NCBI GenBank assembly: GCA_046757965.1
Contig: JBHHZI010000025.1
Location: 1 to 28,792 of the forward strand
Origin: JBHHZI01 sp046757965
GTDB taxonomy: Bacteria; Acidobacteriota; Polarisedimenticolia; SMYD01
Direction of reading: 5' to 3'
Length of the DNA stretch: 28,792 nt
This document shows positions 26,441 through 28,792 of the stretch, piece by piece. Position 1 is the first letter of the stretch, and every line of letters begins with the position of its first letter. The position numbers and the translations under genes are program-made. The notes below the pieces were generated by a model. It ran no database searches. It was not told the DNA's origin and was given only the letters and a program-made list of their open reading frames with translations.

Positions 26441-26682
26441 TACCACGCCTCCCGGCCGACCGGATCCCCCGTCTCGACCTCCTGGTGGAGGTTCCGCGAG
26501 TTGATGGCCCTCAACAGGTCCCGTAATTCGTACCGAGGACGGCGGACCGGTTTGACGACGAGATCGCCATTCTTGACGGAGAGATCAACGGTTGAACCCG
26601 CATCGATCCGGGCTTCGGCGGCGAAGGATTTCGGGATCCGGAGCCCCAGGCTGTTGCCCCACTTCTGGATCTTGGTCTGCAT
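26440..26682 (-). CDS. mazE: MazE-type antitoxin (SpoVT-AbrB fold)
   Basis: An 80-residue antitoxin and autorepressor. The N-terminal DNA-binding part reads QKWGNSLGLRIPKSFAAEAR then the swapped-hairpin strands STVDLSVKNGDLVVKPV, as in MazE/AbrB proteins. The C-terminal tail YELRDLLRAINSRNLHQEVE leading to GDPVGREAW matches the E. coli MazE toxin-binding tail that ends GEPKDKEVW. ATG 26682 has GAGGAGA 4-5 nt upstream, so the start is secure. The operon is preceded by a sigma70-type promoter overlapped by an inverted repeat, consistent with autorepression by the MazEF complex. Confidence 0.93.
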   Translation of the reverse strand: MQTKIQKWGNSLGLRIPKSFAAEARIDAGSTVDLSVKNGDLVVKPVRRPRYELRDLLRAINSRNLHQEVETGDPVGREAW

Positions 26683-26699
26683 CGCGTCTCCTCTGGGGA

Positions 26700-26714
26700 T
26701 ATACATTGAGTATA
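26700..26714. promoter_or_regulatory. Candidate MazE(F) operator
   Basis: A 15-bp inverted repeat, TATAC-ATTGA-GTATA, overlaps the -10 element of the mazEF promoter. MazE-family antitoxins bind palindromes at their own promoter, so this is the most likely operator. Binding there would block RNA polymerase. Confidence 0.6.
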
Positions 26715-26737
26715 CTCGCCAAGAAGGAGATTGTCCA
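26709..26737 (-). promoter_or_regulatory. Sigma70-type promoter of mazEF
   Basis: On the minus strand, TGGACA (26737-26732, 5 of 6 to the -35 consensus) is separated by exactly 17 bp from TATACT (26714-26709, 5 of 6 to the -10 consensus). Transcription would start about 20 nt before the mazE ATG. The promoter lies inside the segment bounded by the direct repeats, so the module carries its own expression signal. Confidence 0.65.
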
Positions 26738-26752
26738 GCCGGGAGTCTTTCC

Positions 26753-27178
26753 CTAATCTGTTGGGGCGTAACTCACCTTCGTGTAGAACTCGCTTTTCTT
26801 GTCGACCATCCCATCATGATCCAGATCCCGGGCGGTGACGCCTCTCCGTTCAGCCGTCCATAACCGATAGACATCCGGCCTTCCATCGTAATCGCGATCT
26901 CCGACCAAGATCTTCTCGTCTCCTGACTCGTAGAACACCCATTCATCGAGATGCCCGTCCTGATTTCCGTCTCGCAAGAACAGCACGACATCGTCACCCA
27001 TCATCATCTTGTATGCCTCGAAAACCCCATCGTGATCATCGTCGATCGAGGTGACCACGAAGCCGTCGAGTGGCGCACCCTGATCATCGCCAGCACCACG
27101 ACTTGATGCAACCATGAACGGAAGAACGCAGGCAAACAACAAGCCGACGACGACGTACCCCCAGCGATTCGAACGCAT
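26753..27178 (-). CDS. Secreted protein with four 24-residue calcium-loop repeats
   Basis: A 141-residue protein with a signal peptide (GYVVVGLLFACVLPFMVASS). The rest is four tandem repeats starting at D46, D70, D94 and D118, each exactly 24 residues; the last ends at the stop codon. Each opens with a calcium-loop motif: DDDHDG, DGNQDG, DRDYDG, DLDHDG. An acidic residue follows at positions 9-10, then aromatic/hydrophobic residues. This resembles EF-hand-like, dockerin-like or thrombospondin type 3-like loops, but the even 24-residue period does not match one family that I can name. It probably folds on binding calcium outside the cytoplasm. ATG 27178 has AGGAGG upstream. The nucleotides for FYTKVSYAP in repeat 4 are the same as direct repeat copy B. 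Confidence 0.82.
   Translation of the reverse strand: MRSNRWGYVVVGLLFACVLPFMVASSRGAGDDQGAPLDGFVVTSIDDDHDGVFEAYKMMMGDDVVLFLRDGNQDGHLDEWVFYESGDEKILVGDRDYDGRPDVYRLWTAERRGVTARDLDHDGMVDKKSEFYTKVSYAPTD
26762..26789. repeat. Direct repeat copy B (3' end of the calcium-loop gene)
   Basis: The core at 26766-26789 is identical over 24 bp to 25975-25998. It encodes the FYTKVSYAP segment of the calcium-loop protein and lies 791 bp from copy A. The mazEF operon and its promoter lie between the two copies. Confidence 0.8.
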
Positions 27179-27420
27179 CAGATGCCTCCTCCTGACCGGT
27201 CCCGCAACTGGCGGTTCTGAGCTTCGCCCGCCTCTGGTTCGATGTCGTTGCGTCTCGCTTCTGCTTCGACCTCCGGCTTGTCTGGCATGTCATCGATTCC
27301 GGTTGGATCCGGTGGTGCTTGGGGCCCCTCTGCCTCTGCGCCCTCGTTGGTCGCTGCGTGACCCATGCCGTGCCTGGCATCCTCCGTGAGGGTGTCATCA
27401 CGCGAGACTGATTCAAACAC
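27178..27420 (-). CDS. Possible small acidic hypothetical protein
   Basis: An 80-residue open frame whose TGA shares a base with the ATG of the calcium-loop gene (TGATG), which would couple their translation. The predicted product is hydrophilic, acidic and disordered (many Glu, Asp, Pro, Ala), with no signal peptide, helix or known motif. GTG 27420 lacks a good ribosome binding site. It could be a real upstream cistron or just the open leader of the secreted-protein gene; the coupling is the main argument for it. Confidence 0.3.
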   Translation of the reverse strand: MFESVSRDDTLTEDARHGMGHAATNEGAEAEGPQAPPDPTGIDDMPDKPEVEAEARRNDIEPEAGEAQNRQLRDRSGGGI

Positions 27421-27480
27421 AGATGGTCTCGACGGTCCCTTGATTCGGGAGCCGCGAGATGGAGTCCAGATGTTTCCGCG

Positions 27481-28062
27481 CTACTCCTCGTCAAGGAGTC
27501 GGTCGAGGAGATCGCGGATGGAGAGCCGGTCGGCCCAGCCACACAGGTACTCTCTGTCAAGGCGATCGCCCTGGACCCTCACGATTCCACGAACGTCTTC
27601 CCACTGACGATCGGATGTGTCGCCGCCAAGCCGGTACCACAAGAGTTTTCGCAGGAGAGTATCCTCGGCGGACTTCACGAAGATGGTCCGGGGGGCCTCG
27701 TTGCCCAGCGCCACGTTCACGCGCCTCTCGAACTCCACCTTGTCGAAGTCTGACGAGCCCTTGACGAACAGATCGACCTTGACCCCGGTTTCGAGATGGA
27801 CAAGGTTGCAACTGCCACGCTCGGCAACGGCGCGTGCCACCGCCTGCTCGTCCACATAGAACTCTGACTCGAGAGAACGGACAAGCTCGGAGACGCGATC
27901 CCGGCCGAGGTCGACCACCAGGTCCACGTCGTGTGTTTGACGAGGTACGCCATGAATCGCACTGGCGTACGAACCACCGAGGTGGTACGCCACATCGATT
28001 CGATCAAGAACCTGGAGCACGCGAAACATGACCTTCACGGCCTCGGGATCGGTCGGGCTCAT
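27481..28062 (-). CDS. Nucleotidyltransferase-fold protein (AbiEii/DUF6036-like)
   Basis: A 193-residue protein of the DNA polymerase beta-like nucleotidyltransferase superfamily. The core has HLGGSYASAIHGVPRQTHDV followed by DLVV: GGS at 29-31 and metal-binding D45 and D47. A third acidic residue is D97 in VKVDLF. The later SAEDTLLRKLLWYRLGGDTS then DRQWEDVRGI is the conserved second part seen in AbiEii- and DUF6036-type proteins. Relatives transfer nucleotides to tRNA or protein targets, often as the toxin of two-gene defence or toxin-antitoxin modules. Its ATG overlaps the stop of the upstream small gene by 4 bp (ATGA). Activity as a toxin is inferred from family and arrangement only. Confidence 0.8.
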   Translation of the reverse strand: MSPTDPEAVKVMFRVLQVLDRIDVAYHLGGSYASAIHGVPRQTHDVDLVVDLGRDRVSELVRSLESEFYVDEQAVARAVAERGSCNLVHLETGVKVDLFVKGSSDFDKVEFERRVNVALGNEAPRTIFVKSAEDTLLRKLLWYRLGGDTSDRQWEDVRGIVRVQGDRLDREYLCGWADRLSIRDLLDRLLDEE

Positions 28063-28343
28063 CGAGCCGAAACTGTCGGGCCGGGCCCGTAAACACGGGT
28101 GGCCAGATCCTGACCCAGGAGAAGATCCATCAGGAGGCGGATGCGTTCCGTCTCGGAAGCGCCCGGGAACCGCAGACGGATGCCGGCCAGAGCCAGATCA
28201 CGGGCCGTGCGATTGGCGTCCTCGACGAGGTTGACCTTGCGACGCGCCGACATGCCGCGCAGCACGCGGATCTGGACCGCCGCCGCAGCGTCAGATGTGT
28301 CTCTGATGGACGAGGTCTTCTCGTTGCCGTTCACATGCCACAC
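28059..28343 (-). CDS. Small helical partner of the nucleotidyltransferase
   Basis: A 94-residue hydrophilic protein without signal or membrane helix. The C-terminal two thirds (VLRGMSARRKVNLVEDANRT then ARDLALAGIRLRFPGASETE and IRLLMDLLLG) look like three helices with a turn at RFPGAS. I recall similar small proteins encoded directly upstream of AbiEii/DUF6036-like nucleotidyltransferases in other genomes, but cannot name a family. It shows no HEPN RxxxxH motif, so this is not a MNT-HEPN pair. GTG 28343 or GTG 28334 could be the start; neither has a good ribosome binding site. Overlap with the nucleotidyltransferase start suggests fixed stoichiometry, as in antitoxin-toxin pairs. Confidence 0.65.
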   Translation of the reverse strand: MWHVNGNEKTSSIRDTSDAAAAVQIRVLRGMSARRKVNLVEDANRTARDLALAGIRLRFPGASETERIRLLMDLLLGQDLATRVYGPGPTVSAR

Positions 28344-28574
28344 GATAGCATTCGCTCTGCCGCGCCCCGCGTGGAGGTCCTCGAAACGCCGGCATCGTCA
28401 CGCCTGCCATTGTGAGAGGGAGCCGGCGTCCATCTTCAACGTCGTTTCACACCCGGACGTCTGGTGTCGGTGTGTCGCACGGCCGCGCTGACGCCGGCCT
28501 ACCCGGCCGGTATCCGGGTGTGCTGCTTCTTACCGCGAATGCGGGTCCCCTTGCTCAGGACCGCTCATCCTGTT

Positions 28575-28792
28575 TCAGCGCACGCGACGGCTGACCGACA
28601 CAGGCAACGCGGACCAGCGGCGAGACGGGGACTCCTGCAGGCCAAGATCCGCTTCTCCTTCGAAGAGTACGCCGCCGAGGCCGCCGATCACCTCCGTGCG
28701 AAAGGACAGGTGATGAACGCCTGGCGCACTGAGCTGGCTGCGGACGGCCTCGCCATCGAGGCGGAAGATCAGGCGCCGGCGGGCGGAGAACC
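28575..28792 (-). CDS. C-terminal fragment of an unidentified protein (runs off right edge)
   Basis: An open minus-strand frame enters from the right edge and ends at a TGA (28577-28575), giving 71 residues. The sequence looks beta-rich (RRRLIFRLDGEAVRSQLSAP, then GVHHLSFRTEVIGGLGGVLF) and ends in a basic tail. I cannot assign a family. The plus strand is also open across the same stretch in the same codon register (KIRFSFEEYAAEAADHLRAK), so the coding strand is not certain. The minus frame is preferred because it has a natural end and matches the direction of its neighbours. The 231 bp between it and the nucleotidyltransferase partner gene contain nothing I recognise. Confidence 0.3.
   Translation of the reverse strand, partial: FSARRRLIFRLDGEAVRSQLSAPGVHHLSFRTEVIGGLGGVLFEGEADLGLQESPSRRWSALPVSVSRRVR

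Noticed and set aside
28141..28491. 116-codon plus-strand frame over the small partner gene
   Set aside because: It is antisense to the conserved-looking helical protein and its own product is Arg/Ser-rich without a motif.

Overview
This window looks like chromosomal DNA from a high-GC, two-membrane (Gram-negative-type) bacterium. Evidence for this is a MacA-like periplasmic adaptor with FtsX/MacB-type permeases, a Spy/CpxP-like periplasmic protein, a TlpA-like thioredoxin, a Tat-exported asparaginase and a CtpA-like protease. No marker fixes the phylum. The mix would suit an uncultured Acidobacteriota, Myxococcota-like or FCB-group lineage, but that is only a guess. No rRNA, tRNA, transposase or integrase was recognised.

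Layout. Positions 1-385 hold no convincing gene, but the left edge has a palindrome-bearing 28-nt sequence next to an AT-rich tract. At 386-3010 is a dCache-type chemoreceptor. At 3149-5835 an APC amino-acid permease overlaps a kynureninase-like class V PLP enzyme by 4 bp, suggesting an uptake and catabolism pair. On the minus strand follow two coupled membrane proteins (YIP1 family and DUF2752, 7178-5924). Next comes an export cluster (11239-7259): a MacA-like adaptor and two MacB/FtsX-type permeases, with no ATPase gene. A secreted cohesin-like protein (12188-11328) and class II fumarase fumC (13692-12298) complete this minus-strand block. Divergent from fumC is an ALDH7-family aldehyde dehydrogenase (13861-15372).

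At 15471-17388 lies a compact envelope-stress-type operon: an ECF sigma factor, a zinc-finger membrane anti-sigma factor and a Spy/CpxP-like periplasmic protein. Its 3' end overlaps, tail to tail, an exported TPR protein carrying two retropepsin-like aspartic protease domains. That gene is coupled to a TlpA-like thioredoxin (19549-18977). Next come a Tat-exported N4-glycosylasparaginase-like Ntn hydrolase (19705-20883), a large TPR plus S41 serine protease (23434-20912) and an ABC-F ATPase (23806-25923).

From about 25.93 kb to the right edge the sequence becomes visibly less GC-rich and looks like an accessory island, with all readable genes on the minus strand. It holds a mazEF toxin-antitoxin pair with a recognisable sigma70-type promoter and operator, a secreted protein made of four exact 24-residue calcium-loop repeats, and a nucleotidyltransferase-fold protein with an overlapping small partner. 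The most striking observation is a 24-bp perfect direct repeat on either side of mazEF. One copy encodes the C-terminus of the calcium-loop protein. The other is a displaced duplicate of the same coding end, followed by a different [V/T]D-stop and joined to a roughly 105-bp imperfect hairpin. This is what site-specific insertion of a 791-bp mazEF cassette at the 3' end of a gene would leave.
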